Below are positions 47,029 through 57,500 of a stretch of 64,000 bases of DNA, piece by piece. The first letter of the stretch is position 1, and each line of letters begins with the position of its first letter. The notes beneath the pieces are model-generated. The model was not told the DNA's origin, searched no databases, and saw only the letters and a program-made list of their open reading frames with translations. Where the stretch lies: assembly GCA_018241405.1 (NCBI GenBank), contig JAFEDY010000003.1:38172-102171 (forward strand). Direction: 5' to 3'. Position numbers and translations under genes: made by a program. The DNA is from Pseudomonadota bacterium. GTDB taxonomy: Bacteria > Pseudomonadota > Gammaproteobacteria > Burkholderiales > Burkholderiaceae_C.

Positions 47029-47708
47029 GCCTCGGCTTTGAGCAGGTAGCCCAGGCCGCGCAGCGTCATCAGGGCCACGCCCGTGCCGGCGAGCTTTTTG
47101 CGCAGGCGGTAGACCACCACCTCGATGGCCTCGTACTGCACCTCGCTCTGGCCGGGGAAGACCAGTTCGTACAAGCGCTCCTTCGTGATGGCGCGCTCGG
47201 GCTGGGCCAGCAGCGCGCGCAGGAGCGCCTGCTCGCGCGGCGTGAGATCCATGGGCGTGCCATGCACATAGATCACGCCGCTTTCTTTTTCATAGCTTAT
47301 GGCGCCCATTACCAGGGCGCTGGAGGCCGGCTTGGCTTCAATGGCATCGCCGCTGCGGCGCACCAGGGCGCGCAGGCGCGCCTCCAGCTCGTCCAGGTCA
47401 AAGGGCTTGGGCAGGTAGTCGTCGGCGCCGGTGTTCAGGCCCAGCACGCGGTCGCCTACGGTGCCGCGCGCGGTCAGTAGCAGCACGGGCGTGCGCAGGC
47501 CGCCGGCGCGCGCCTGCGCGAGCACCTGCAGTCCGTCCAGGCCGGGCAGGGTCAGGTCCAGCACCACGGCGTCGGGCGGGTGGGAGCGCCATTCGGCGAG
47601 GGCCGTGCGGCCATCACCCAGGGCCGTCACGGCCATGCCGCGGCGCGTGAGCGAGCGCTGCAGCGTGGCCTGCATGGTGGCGTCGTCTTCGACCAGAAGC
47701 AGTTGCAT
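47025..47708 (-). CDS. tctD: OmpR-family response regulator, TctD-like
   Basis: A 227-residue regulator. The receiver domain has the phosphoacceptor Asp in AVVLDLTLPGLDGLQVL, with LLLTARGTVGDRVLGLNTGADDY-type downstream residues and a conserved Lys in YLPKPFDL. A winged-helix DNA-binding domain follows (LTPREQALLRALL, YRLRKKLAGTG). TctD activates tricarboxylate uptake when phosphorylated by TctE. The ATG at 47706-47708 is the usual start. A perfect inverted repeat lies about 90 bases upstream. Confidence 0.88.
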   Translation of the reverse strand: MQLLLVEDDATMQATLQRSLTRRGMAVTALGDGRTALAEWRSHPPDAVVLDLTLPGLDGLQVLAQARAGGLRTPVLLLTARGTVGDRVLGLNTGADDYLPKPFDLDELEARLRALVRRSGDAIEAKPASSALVMGAISYEKESGVIYVHGTPMDLTPREQALLRALLAQPERAITKERLYELVFPGQSEVQYEAIEVVVYRLRKKLAGTGVALMTLRGLGYLLKAEA

Positions 47709-47799
47709 CGGGCGATTATTGATCGGGCAATAGTGCGTCGGCATAGAGCCAAGTCCGCTCGCGCTCGCAATTGCGCAGCCGATGGGCAAGTGGGTCACA

Positions 47800-47815
47800 C
47801 CATTTCACGAAATGG
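47800..47815. promoter_or_regulatory. Inverted repeat CCATTTC-AC-GAAATGG upstream of tctD
   Basis: A perfect seven-base inverted repeat with a two-base spacer, 92-107 bases before the tctD start, in the gap to the EVE gene. It is a plausible operator for TctD or another regulator. Confidence 0.4.
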
Positions 47816-47842
47816 CCCGGGGCTGGGCTCTCTCCTTGGTGC

Positions 47843-48333
<491 letters not shown>

Positions 48334-48337
<4 letters not shown>

Positions 48338-48585
48338 GGTTTGCGGCGTAGCAGGTTGTAGAGCAGCAGCAGCGCCATGGCGCCAACGATGGAGGCGATC
48401 CATCCCGCCGTTTCGCCCTGCTCATACCAGTTCATGGCGACACCCACGTACGTGGCGACGAAGGAGCCCGCGATGCCCAGCAGGATGGTCATGAGCCAAC
48501 CGAGCCTGTCGTCGCCCGGCTTGATGGCGCGCGCCAGCAGGCCGACAACCAGACCAGTCAAGACGATGCCAAGAAAATTCATCAT
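48334..48585 (-). CDS. GlsB/YeaQ/YmgE-type small membrane protein
   Basis: An 83-residue membrane protein with three helices. FLGIVLTGLVVGLLARAIKPG and MTILLGIAGSFVATYVG are the signature of the transglycosylase-associated (YeaQ/YmgE/GlsB) family, induced by envelope or general stress in several bacteria. AGAGGTG lies before the paired ATGs at 48585 and 48582. It overlaps the downstream EVE gene by four bases. Confidence 0.88.
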
Positions 48586-48703
48586 GACGGTGCACCTCTG
48601 GCAGACACGAACGGATATGCCCCGGGAGGGGCATGCGAGAGCGTACTCTAGCCTCAGGGGGGGGCTCGCGCCTGTCGGACAAGCACACATGTGCATGGAA
48701 TCC

Positions 48704-48734
48704 AAAGCAAACCGGCCGCATCAGGGCGGCCGGT
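48704..48734 (-). terminator. Terminator of the NlpC/P60 gene
   Basis: ACCGGCCGC (48711-48719) and GCGGCCGGT (48726-48734) form a perfect nine-pair stem with a six-base loop. On the minus strand it is followed by TTTGCTTTGG, and it begins 23 bases after the NlpC/P60 stop. Confidence 0.65.
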
Positions 48735-48756
48735 GGCGGGATGGCGGGCGGCTTGG

Positions 48757-49311
48757 TCAGCGCTGCGCCGAGGCGGCGATGGCGGACGCTGCGTCGCCGT
48801 CATCTCGCAACACCCGGCGGGCACCATTGAAGCGGCGTTGCCAGTAGGAGGCGCCCATGTCTTCCACGCGCACCTGGGCGCCCGAGCGTGGTGCGTGGAT
48901 GAACTTGCCGTCGCCCAGGTAGATGCCCACATGGCTGAAGGCGCGGCGCATGGTGTTGAAGAACACCAGGTCGCCGGGTTGCAAATCCTTCTTGTCGATG
49001 ACCTCGGTGGCCGCTGCCTGCTCGTTGGCGCGGCGTGGCAGCACCATGCCCTTGGCCTGCTCGTAGATGGCGCGCACGAAGCCGCTGCAGTCAAATCCGG
49101 TTTCCACGCTGTTGCCACCACGGCGATAGGGCACGCCGATGAAGCCCATGGCGGTGGAGATCAGGTTGGAGGCGCGATCCGCGACGCTGTGGCGCATTTC
49201 CTGCAGCTGCACGATCAGGCCGCGTTCGGCCAGCATGCGCTCCATGTCGTCGGCGGGTGCTGCGTAAGCATTCGCACAAAACAGTAACAAGATGAAAATG
49301 CGACGGAACAT
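48757..49311 (-). CDS. Secreted NlpC/P60 cysteine peptidase
   Basis: A 184-residue exported hydrolase. A signal peptide (MFRRIFILLLFCANAYA) is followed by a short helical region and the NlpC/P60 domain. Catalytic Cys is in GFDCSGFVRAIY and catalytic His in FSHVGIYLGDG, with the third residue in FIHAPRSGAQV. GDLVFFNT is the usual turn. It cuts the D-Glu to diaminopimelate link in peptidoglycan stem peptides. A start 22 codons upstream (49377) is possible but adds a second, weaker hydrophobic stretch. No good ribosome binding site is visible for either. It diverges from the MdtD-like gene. Confidence 0.9.
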   Translation of the reverse strand: MFRRIFILLLFCANAYAAPADDMERMLAERGLIVQLQEMRHSVADRASNLISTAMGFIGVPYRRGGNSVETGFDCSGFVRAIYEQAKGMVLPRRANEQAAATEVIDKKDLQPGDLVFFNTMRRAFSHVGIYLGDGKFIHAPRSGAQVRVEDMGASYWQRRFNGARRVLRDDGDAASAIAASAQR

Positions 49312-49554
49312 GGAGCGCGAGCGTACCACGGGAATGGCCAAACCCGCCAACCAGACTGTCGCAAATTGTTGATTCATTTCAATTTCAATCAGTGGCGGTA
49401 GCCTATAGGCGTTGCCTACAGCATGCGATAGTGGTTTGCAATGCTGAAGAAGTTGGTAGTCGCCCAAGCTTTGCATTGGCGGCACGCAGGCGCGGGCAAG
49501 GCAGGCCAGGTGGCACACTCAACGTTTTCCATCCTGTCTACGCCCTTGAAACCC

Positions 49555-50973
49555 GTGAACCCGGCTTCTGCGCCATCGAACACGCGCCCGGCCCTGTTGT
49601 GGCTGGTGGCCCTGGGCTTCTTCATGCAGACGCTGGACGCCACCATCGTCAACACGGCCCTGCCGGCCATGGCGCGCGACCTGAATGAGAGTCCGCTGCA
49701 GATGCACTCGGTGATCGTGGCCTATTCGCTGGCCATGGCGGTCTTGATTCCGGCGTCGGGCTGGCTGGCAGACCGCTTTGGCACGCGGCGCGTGTTCATG
49801 TCGGCAATTGCGCTGTTCGTGACGGGCTCGGTGCTGTGCGCGCTGGCGCCTACGCTGGCCATGCTGGTGGGGGCGCGCGTGGTGCAGGGCCTGGGCGGCG
49901 CACTGCTGCTACCCGTGGGGCGGCTGGCGGTGCTGCGCGCCTTCCCGCGCGAGGAATTCATTCACGCCATGAGCCTGGTGGCCATTCCCGGCCTGGTGGG
50001 TCCGCTGATCGGGCCCACGCTGGGCGGCTGGATCGTGCAGTACACCTCGTGGCATTGGATTTTCTGGGTCAACGTACCTGTGGGCCTCGCCGGCTTGCTG
50101 GCGGCGCGGCGCTACATGCAGGCCGGGCAAGCGCTGACCGATCGGGCCTTCGATGCCGTGGGCTATGGCTTGCTGGCCTTCGGCATGGCGGCGGTGTCGC
50201 TGGCGGTGGAGGGCATGGCCGGCGGCGGCGCGCGCGGTGCGTCGGCGCTGGTCATGATGGTTTTTGGCCTGGCCAGCCTGGCAGCCTATTGGCTGCATGC
50301 GCTGCGCAGCCCCAATCCGCTGTTCGTTCCCGGCTTGTTCCAGGTGCGCACGCTGCGCGTGGGCCTGCTGGGCAACCTGTTCTCGCGCCTGGGCAGCTCC
50401 TGCATGCCGTTCATGATTCCGCTGGTGCTGCAGGTCAGCCTGGGCTACTCGCCCATGCAGGCCGGCATGATGATGCTGCCCACGGTGCTTGGGAGCATGG
50501 TCGCCAAGCCGCTGGTCACGCGCATCGTGCGGCATTGGGGCTACCGCGAGGTGTTGGTGACCAACACCTGCGCCCTGGCGCTGTTGATTGCCAGCTTTGC
50601 GTTGCTGTCGCCCAGCCCGCCGCTGGCGCAGCTCATCGTGCAGCTGGCCCTGTTTGGTGCGGTCAACTCCATGCAGTTCTCGGCCATGAACACGGTCACG
50701 CTCAAGGATCTGGACGGTTTGGACGCCAGCAGCGGCAACAGCCTGCTGTCCATGGTGCAGATGCTCGCCCTGGGCATGGGTGTGGCGGCGGCGGGAGCGG
50801 TGCTGGCCAGCTTCGAGGGCTTCTTTGGCCCGGCGCAGCATGCGCTCAACGCCTTTCGCGCCACCTTTGCCTGCATGGGCCTGCTGACGCTGGCAGCCAC
50901 GGCGCTGTTTCTGCAGCTGCCGGCGCACGAGCTTCCACGCCAGCATCCTCGGTGGCCGGAAGAGCAAGGGTGA
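49555..50973 (+). CDS. mdtD: MFS exporter, DHA2 type, MdtD-like
   Basis: A 472-residue carrier with about fourteen helices. FFMQTLDATIVNTALPAMARDL is the DHA2 motif, and LADRFGTRRVFMSAIALF is motif A. GPTLGGWIVQYTSWHWIFWVN and FSAMNTVTLKDLDGLDASSGNSLLS-type segments match E. coli MdtD along their length. It probably exports toxic or metabolic compounds, and a role in citrate or iron-citrate efflux has been proposed for relatives. I chose the GTG at 49555, which places about ten residues before the first helix as in MdtD. The open frame begins at 49441 with a non-homologous stretch. It is monocistronic. Confidence 0.87.
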   Translation: MNPASAPSNTRPALLWLVALGFFMQTLDATIVNTALPAMARDLNESPLQMHSVIVAYSLAMAVLIPASGWLADRFGTRRVFMSAIALFVTGSVLCALAPTLAMLVGARVVQGLGGALLLPVGRLAVLRAFPREEFIHAMSLVAIPGLVGPLIGPTLGGWIVQYTSWHWIFWVNVPVGLAGLLAARRYMQAGQALTDRAFDAVGYGLLAFGMAAVSLAVEGMAGGGARGASALVMMVFGLASLAAYWLHALRSPNPLFVPGLFQVRTLRVGLLGNLFSRLGSSCMPFMIPLVLQVSLGYSPMQAGMMMLPTVLGSMVAKPLVTRIVRHWGYREVLVTNTCALALLIASFALLSPSPPLAQLIVQLALFGAVNSMQFSAMNTVTLKDLDGLDASSGNSLLSMVQMLALGMGVAAAGAVLASFEGFFGPAQHALNAFRATFACMGLLTLAATALFLQLPAHELPRQHPRWPEEQG

Positions 50974-51167
50974 GGTCCGGCGGCGCGATGGGATTGACAA
51001 TAGTCAAATGCCGAATGACCGCATGTAGCTACGGTGTTGCAAGCCATGAGCCGGGCCAGGCTTTTGCGCCGGCATATGCTATCGAGACCGATTGCGCCGC
51101 CAAATGCCGTTATGCTGCGGCCCGCTCATGCGGCCCGCTGCGTGCCTGTCCTTAGCCTACTCTGACC

Positions 51168-54100
51168 ATGCCCTTTTTCCGTTCTACGCGCCTTTCGCCC
51201 CGGCTCTGGCTGCCGGGCATGGCCGTGGCGCTCGCCGGATGCATGGCCAGCTATGCGCTGTGGCAGCAGCAAAAGACGTCGGTGGACGCCATCGCAGGGC
51301 TGCGCCTGGAGCAAGAGACGCGCCTTTTTGCCGACGCACTTCAACGGTGCATGGAGTCCCATACCGACCTGCTGCAGGGAGTGCGTGGCTTGTTCACAGT
51401 GGATTCGCAGCTCAAGCGGGCCGAGTTTGAACGCGTGGCAAGTGAGTTGTCGTTGAACCGCCACCACCCGGGCGTAAAGAACATTAACTTCACCCGCTCT
51501 GTGGATGGTGCGCAGCGCGCCGCCTTTGAGGCCCAGACCCGCGGCGATGCGCATATGGACGGCAGCCTGCCGAGCGGTTTTGCCATCCACCCCGTCCAGG
51601 AGCGAGCGGAATATTTCGTTGTTGACTATCTTTGGCCGCTGGCCGGCAACGCTGGGATGCAGGGGTTTGAAATCCATGCAGCGCCTGCCGCTCTGGATGC
51701 GCTGCTGCGTGCGCGTGACAGCAAGACGCTGGCGGCATCGTCTCCATTCGCGTTGAACCTCTCCGGCGCAGATAGCACGGGGATCATGATCCGCGTCCCG
51801 GTGTTCGCAGCTGCCGCGACGGGGCCGAAGGTGGCGGAACGCTTCTTGGGCGCCATTGGCGTGAGCGTGCGCGTTAGTGAAGTGGTGCAGTCTCTGCGCC
51901 GCGAGGGTTACCTGCGGGGCCTGTCGCTGGCGATGTATGACGTGGGCCTGGTCGGCGGCAAGAGCGCTTCCCCCCAGCCGATCTACGGTGCCGACCTGCC
52001 CGTGAGTTCCGCCGAGGCGCGCACGCTGGAGATTCACGTCGGCGGTCGGCGTTGGGAGCTCCAGTTCCAGCCAACGGCCAGCCTGCTGTCGGCGCATGAG
52101 GCACGTTTGCCCTGGCAATTGGGGCTCGCTGGCCTGCTCGTCACCGCACTGGTCACAGCAATGGTCAGCATGCTGGTGCTGCGCCGCGCGCGGGCGCTCA
52201 AAGACGTCAAGCTCGCCGGCACCGCGCTGCTCGAAAGCGAGGAACGCTTTCGCGCCGTGTTCAGCCAGGCCGCTGTGGGCATGGCCCAGGTGGACCTGCA
52301 CAGTGATCGCCTGCTGCAGGTCAACCGAAAGTTTTGTGACTTCCTGGGCTACACCGAGGCGGAGCTGCAGCGGCTGCGCTTTCAGGACATCAGTGACGCG
52401 CGCGACCTGGACATGGACCTGGCCCAAATGCGGCGCATACGCTCCGGTGAACTGGGCGAGTACCGCATGGAAAAGCGCTATCGCCACAAGGATGGGCACA
52501 TTGTGTGGGCGGAGCTCATGGTTTCGCGTCTGCGCCTGGCAGACCGGGTCGATTGCCATCTGGCCGTGGTGCAGGACATAGGCGAGCGCAAGCAGATGGA
52601 GCAGGCCCTCAGTGACAGCGAGCAGCATCTTCTGGGCATCCTCAACCACATGCCCGTAGGCGTGAACCTGGTGCGCAATGGCGTATTCGTGTTTCGAAAC
52701 GACCGTCACACGCACATCTGCGGTTATGACGAGCAGGAGGCGCCCGATATGGCGACCTGGTGGCGTCTGGTGATACCCGATGTCGGCCAGCGCCAGCAGT
52801 CTCGCGACGCATGGGATGCCGCGCTGCAGTCGGCCGGCCACAGCGCCGATGGCGCCATTCGTCCCGTGGAATGCCAGATCACCTGCAAGGCCGGGCTCCA
52901 GCGCACCATCGAGCTGTCAGGCGTGATACTTGAAGACAGCCACATCATGACCATCGTTGACCAGAGCCAGCGCAGGCAGGCCGAGGAAGAGGTGCGCTAC
53001 CTGGCCTACAACGATCCGCTCACGGGTCTGCCCAACCGGCGCCTGCTGCTCGACCGCCTGCAGCAGGCGCTGGTGGTGAGCGCGCGCCACCAGCAGTGTG
53101 GCGCCGTGCTGATGCTCGACCTGGACCATTTCAAGCACATCAATGAGACCCAGGGACACGACATAGGCGACCTCTTGCTGCACGCCGTGGCCCAGCGTCT
53201 GCGCGCCTGCATTCCCGAGGACGATACGCTGGCACGCCATGGCGGCGATGAGTTTGTCGTTGTGCTCAAGGACCTGGGGGCCGATCTACAGGCTGCTGCC
53301 GGCCATGCCGAGGCCGTGGGCCACAAGATCCTGGGTGCCATGCGCGAGCCCTTCGTGCTTGGCGGCGGCGAACCAAACCACACCAGCCATACCACGCTGA
53401 GCGTGGGCATCGCCATCTTCCAGGGCCTGCGCGAGTCGGCCGACGAACTGCTCAAGCGCTGCGACATGGCCATGTATGAAGCCAAGGCCGCGGGGCGCGA
53501 CGCGTTGCGTTTCTTCGACCCGCAGATGCAGGCCCAGATGGCCGCGCGCGTGGCGCTGGAGGCCGACATGCGCGGTGGCCTGGAGGCCGGCGAGTTCGAC
53601 CTGTTCTACCAGCCCAAGATGGTGCGCGGGCGCATCTCGGGCGCAGAGGCGCTGCTGCGCTGGAAGCATCCGGCCAGAGGCTACATACCGCCGTCCGACT
53701 TCATACCCCTGGCCGAGCAATCCGGGCTCATCCTGCGCCTGGGCCAATGGGTGCTGCGCGAGGCCTGCGATCGGCTGGCGCTGTGGAGCAGCCACCCGGT
53801 GCTGGGCCAGCTGTCGGTGGCTGTCAACGTCAGCCCGCGCCAGTTCCACGAGGCGGGTTTCGTTCCCCAGGTGCTGGAGGCGCTGGCCAGCACCGGCGCC
53901 GACGCGCGCCGGCTGCGCCTGGAGCTGACCGAGGGCATGCTGCTGCAGGATGTGGAGGACACCATTGCCAAGATGGTGCAGCTGCGTGGCTATGGCGTGG
54001 GTTTCTCGCTGGACGACTTCGGCACCGGCTATTCCTCGCTGGCCTACCTCAAGCGCCTGCCGCTGCACGAGATCAAGATCGACCAGAGCTTTGTGCGCGA

Positions 54101-54362
54101 CGTGCTCACCGATCCGAATGACGCCGCCATCGCCCGCACCATCGTCGCCCTGGGCACCAGCCTGGGCCTGCAGGTCGTCGCCGAAGGCGTGGAGACCGAG
54201 GCCCAGCGCGCCTTCCTGGAGCGCAGCGGCTGCCACGGCTGGCAGGGCTATCTGCTGAGCCGGCCGCTGCCGGGCCTGGCCTTCGAGGACCTGGTGGTCC
54301 AGCATGCCGCCGGTGCCGTCAATCCCATGATGCGCGGTACTGCCGCCGTCATCAGCGCCTGA
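51168..54362 (+). CDS. CHASE-PAS-PAS-GGDEF-EAL cyclic di-GMP signalling protein
   Basis: A 1064-residue membrane protein. Helix 1 is about 13-34, with a periplasmic CHASE-like sensor about 50-300 (VRGLFTVDSQLKRAEFERV, GFAIHPVQERAEYFVV). Helix 2 is about 314-338. PAS domains lie about 350-475 (FSQAAVGMAQVDL) and 480-605. The GGDEF domain runs from about 610, with motif GGDEF near 692-696. The EAL domain about 796-1050 has EALLRWKHP and DDFGTGYSSLAYLKRLP. Both catalytic motifs are intact, so it could make and degrade cyclic di-GMP. No RxxD I-site precedes GGDEF, since that position reads PEDD. It is monocistronic, with a repeat-type hairpin downstream. Confidence 0.93.
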   Translation: MPFFRSTRLSPRLWLPGMAVALAGCMASYALWQQQKTSVDAIAGLRLEQETRLFADALQRCMESHTDLLQGVRGLFTVDSQLKRAEFERVASELSLNRHHPGVKNINFTRSVDGAQRAAFEAQTRGDAHMDGSLPSGFAIHPVQERAEYFVVDYLWPLAGNAGMQGFEIHAAPAALDALLRARDSKTLAASSPFALNLSGADSTGIMIRVPVFAAAATGPKVAERFLGAIGVSVRVSEVVQSLRREGYLRGLSLAMYDVGLVGGKSASPQPIYGADLPVSSAEARTLEIHVGGRRWELQFQPTASLLSAHEARLPWQLGLAGLLVTALVTAMVSMLVLRRARALKDVKLAGTALLESEERFRAVFSQAAVGMAQVDLHSDRLLQVNRKFCDFLGYTEAELQRLRFQDISDARDLDMDLAQMRRIRSGELGEYRMEKRYRHKDGHIVWAELMVSRLRLADRVDCHLAVVQDIGERKQMEQALSDSEQHLLGILNHMPVGVNLVRNGVFVFRNDRHTHICGYDEQEAPDMATWWRLVIPDVGQRQQSRDAWDAALQSAGHSADGAIRPVECQITCKAGLQRTIELSGVILEDSHIMTIVDQSQRRQAEEEVRYLAYNDPLTGLPNRRLLLDRLQQALVVSARHQQCGAVLMLDLDHFKHINETQGHDIGDLLLHAVAQRLRACIPEDDTLARHGGDEFVVVLKDLGADLQAAAGHAEAVGHKILGAMREPFVLGGGEPNHTSHTTLSVGIAIFQGLRESADELLKRCDMAMYEAKAAGRDALRFFDPQMQAQMAARVALEADMRGGLEAGEFDLFYQPKMVRGRISGAEALLRWKHPARGYIPPSDFIPLAEQSGLILRLGQWVLREACDRLALWSSHPVLGQLSVAVNVSPRQFHEAGFVPQVLEALASTGADARRLRLELTEGMLLQDVEDTIAKMVQLRGYGVGFSLDDFGTGYSSLAYLKRLPLHEIKIDQSFVRDVLTDPNDAAIARTIVALGTSLGLQVVAEGVETEAQRAFLERSGCHGWQGYLLSRPLPGLAFEDLVVQHAAGAVNPMMRGTAAVISA

Positions 54363-54430
54363 GGCCGCTGGCCGCACAGCTTTCGCGTTGGCGTGGGGTG
54401 GGTACTGCGTCGGAATGGGTTCTCTATTTT

Positions 54431-54482
54431 CAAAATTGATAGCATCAAGCGCTTTGCATATAAGCGCTATTGGCTATTTTTT
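54431..54482 (+). repeat. Dispersed GCGC palindrome, longest copy, terminator-like
   Basis: ATAGC-N4-AGCGCTT occurs on both strands around the loop TGCATAT. The sequence from 54432 to 54480 is one imperfect palindrome (AAAATTGATAGCATCAAGCGCTT, then its partner ending in GGCTATTTT). The six-T run 54477-54482 follows, so on the plus strand it can act as a terminator for the GGDEF-EAL gene 70 bases upstream. Confidence 0.75.
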
Positions 54483-54583
54483 CCTGAAATTGGCGTGCGG
54501 TTTGGCACGGCAGGGCAGGCACGGCGCCACGGTATGATTCCTACTTGTCCTCCGTCGTGAATCGTTCCTCCCACGCCTGACCC

Positions 54584-57500
54584 GTGCGTCTCAACTCCAT
54601 CAAACTCGCCGGCTTCAAGTCGTTTGCCGAGCCCACCCACTTCCAGCTGCCGGGGCAGCTGGTGGGCGTGGTGGGCCCCAACGGCTGCGGCAAGTCCAAC
54701 ATCATGGATGCGGTGCGCTGGGTGCTGGGCGAGTCCAAGGCCAGCGAGCTGCGCGGCGAGTCCATGCAGGACGTGATCTTCAGCGGCACCACGGTCAGAA
54801 AGCCCGCCAGCCGCGCCAGCGTGGAGCTGATCTTCGACAACCAGGACCACCGCGCCGGCGGCCAGTGGAACCAGTTCACCGAGATCGCCGTCAAGCGCGT
54901 GCTCACGCGTGACGGCACCAGCAGCTACTACATCAACAACCAGCCCGTGCGCCGGCGCGACGTGCAGGACGTGTTCCTGGGCACAGGCCTGGGGCCGCGC
55001 GCCTACGCCATCATCGGCCAGGGCACGATCAGCCGCATCATCGAATCGCGCCCCGAGGAGTTGCGCCTGTTCCTGGAAGAGGCAGCGGGCGTCAGCAAGT
55101 ACAAAGAGCGCCGGCGCGAGACCGAGAACCGCCTGGCCGACACGCGCGAGAACCTGACGCGCGTCGAAGACATCCTGCGCGAACTCAATGCCAACCTCGA
55201 AAAGCTCGAAAAGCAGGCCGAGGTCGCCGCCAAGTACAAGGGCCTGCAGCAGGACGTGACGCTCAAGCAGCACCAGCTGTGGTACTTCAAGCGCGCCGAC
55301 GCTGAAGGAGAGCAGACCCGCGTGCGCACCGAGGGCCTGCAGGCCGTCAACGACCTGGAGTCGCGCATGGCCGACCTGCGCCATGTGGAGGCCGACCTCG
55401 AAGCCATACGCCAGGCGCACTACGAGGCCGGCGACAAGGTCAACCAGGCCCAGGGCCGGCTCTACGAGGCCACGGCCGAGGTCGGCAAGCTGGAGGCCGA
55501 GATCCGCTACGTGGTCGAGGGCCGCCAGCGCGTGGAGCTGCGCCTGGTGCAGCTGGCCGAGCAGATCAACCAATGGGCTGCGCGCAAGGAAGAGGCCGAG
55601 GCCGAGGCCGAGCACCTGGCCGGCGCCGGCGAGGGCGCCGAGGAACAGGCCGAACTGCTCGCCGCCCAGATGGAGGAACAGGCCCTGCAGCTGCCCGACC
55701 TGGAAGATGCCCTGCGCCAGAGCCAGCAGCGCAGCGAGCAGCAGCGCGGCGCCGTGGTGCAGGTGCAGCAGCAGATCCAGGTGCTGGCGGCCGAGCAGCG
55801 CAGCCTGGACCAGCAAAGCCGCCAACTCGAATCGCGCCACGAACGCCTGCGCGGCGACAGGAATGCCCTGGCCGCGCCCGACGAATCGCGCCTGGAGCAG
55901 CTGCGCGAGCAGCTCGCCGAGGCCGAGGAACTCGCCCAGATGGCCGAGGCCCGCCAGGCCGAGCTGCAGGACAGCGTGCCCCAGCTGGACGAAGACCGGC
56001 GCGCGCGCCAGCAGGCCGTGAACGCCGAGGCGGCGCGCCAGGCCGACCTGTCGGCGCGGCTCGATGCGCTCAAGGCGCTGCAGGAAAAGCTCAAGGTGGA
56101 CGGCAAGCTCCAGCCCTGGCTGGCCAAACACGGTCTGGACGGCCTGCAGGGCCTGTGGAGCCGCATCCACGTCGAGCCCGGCTGGGAGAACGCGCTGGAA
56201 TCCGCCCTGCGCGAGCGTCTGGCGGCGCTGCCCGTGGGCCGGCTGGACATGGTGCGCGGCTTCCTGGGCGCCGGTGGCAGCGACGCGCCGCCCGCGCGCC
56301 TGGCCTTCTACAGCGCACCCGCCCAGGCCCAGCCCGAGCCCACGAGCAGCCAGCCGCGCCTGTCCGACCTGCTGCGCGTGGACAACCCCGGCCTGCGCGC
56401 CGTGCTGGTGGACTGGCTGCAGGGCTGCCATACGGCGCAGTCGCTCGAAGAGGCGCTGGACCGCCGCGGCCAGCTGCAGCCGGGCGAGGCGATTTATGTC
56501 GCCGGTGGCCACGCGGTCACGGCCCACAGCCTGAGTTTTTATGCCCAGGACTCGGAGCAGTCCGGCATGCTGGCACGCGCCCAGGAGATAGAGCACCTGG
56601 AGAAAGAACTGCGCGCCCAGGCCCTGATCGCCGAGGAGGCCCGCACGGCCCTGGTGCGCGCCGAAAGCCTGTACGCCGACGCCAGCCAGCACCTGGTGGC
56701 CGCGCGCCGCGAGGCCAGCGAGGCCCAGGCCCGCTTTCACGCCGTGCAGGTGGAGACGCTGCGCCTGACCCAGCTGGCCGAGCAGGCCCGTGCGCGCAGC
56801 GCACAGATAGCCGCCGACCTGGCCGAGGTCGAGGCCGATTTGACTGACCTGCAGGAGCGCCGCGTGGCCTCGGAAGCGCGCTTTGAAGAGCTGGACATGC
56901 AGCTGGCCGACAGCCAGGAGCGCCACGCCCAGCTGGGCGACCGCGTGATCGAGGCCGAGCGGCGCCTGTCCGAATGCCGCGAGCAGCAGCGCCAGCTGGA
57001 GCGCCGCGTGCAGGAGGCCCAGTTCTCGCACCGCACCGTGCAGGCGCGCCGCGCCGAGCTCTCGCGCACCGTGGACACCGCGGCCAGCCAGGCGCGCACG
57101 CTGCAGGACGAGCGCCAGCGCGCGCAGGACGAGCTCGCCCGCCTGTCCGACGCCGCGGCCCAGGGCGGGCTGCAGCAGGCGCTGGAGCTGAAGATGGAGC
57201 GCGAGCAGCAGTTGGGCGCGCAGCGCAGCGAATACGACGGGCTCACCGCCCGGCTGCGCGCCAGCGACGAGCGGCGCATGCAACATGAGCGCCAGCTCGA
57301 TCCGCTGCGCGCGCGCATCACCGAATTCCAGCTCAAGGAACAGGCCGCGCGCCTGGGGCTTGAGCAATACACCCAGCTGCTGCAGGACGCCGAGGCCGAC
57401 CTGGAGGCCGTGGCGCGTTCCATCGAAGAGGGCGGCGTGCGCATGGCCGGCCTGTCCGGCGAGATCGACCGCCTGCAGCGCGAGATCAACGCCCTGGGCG

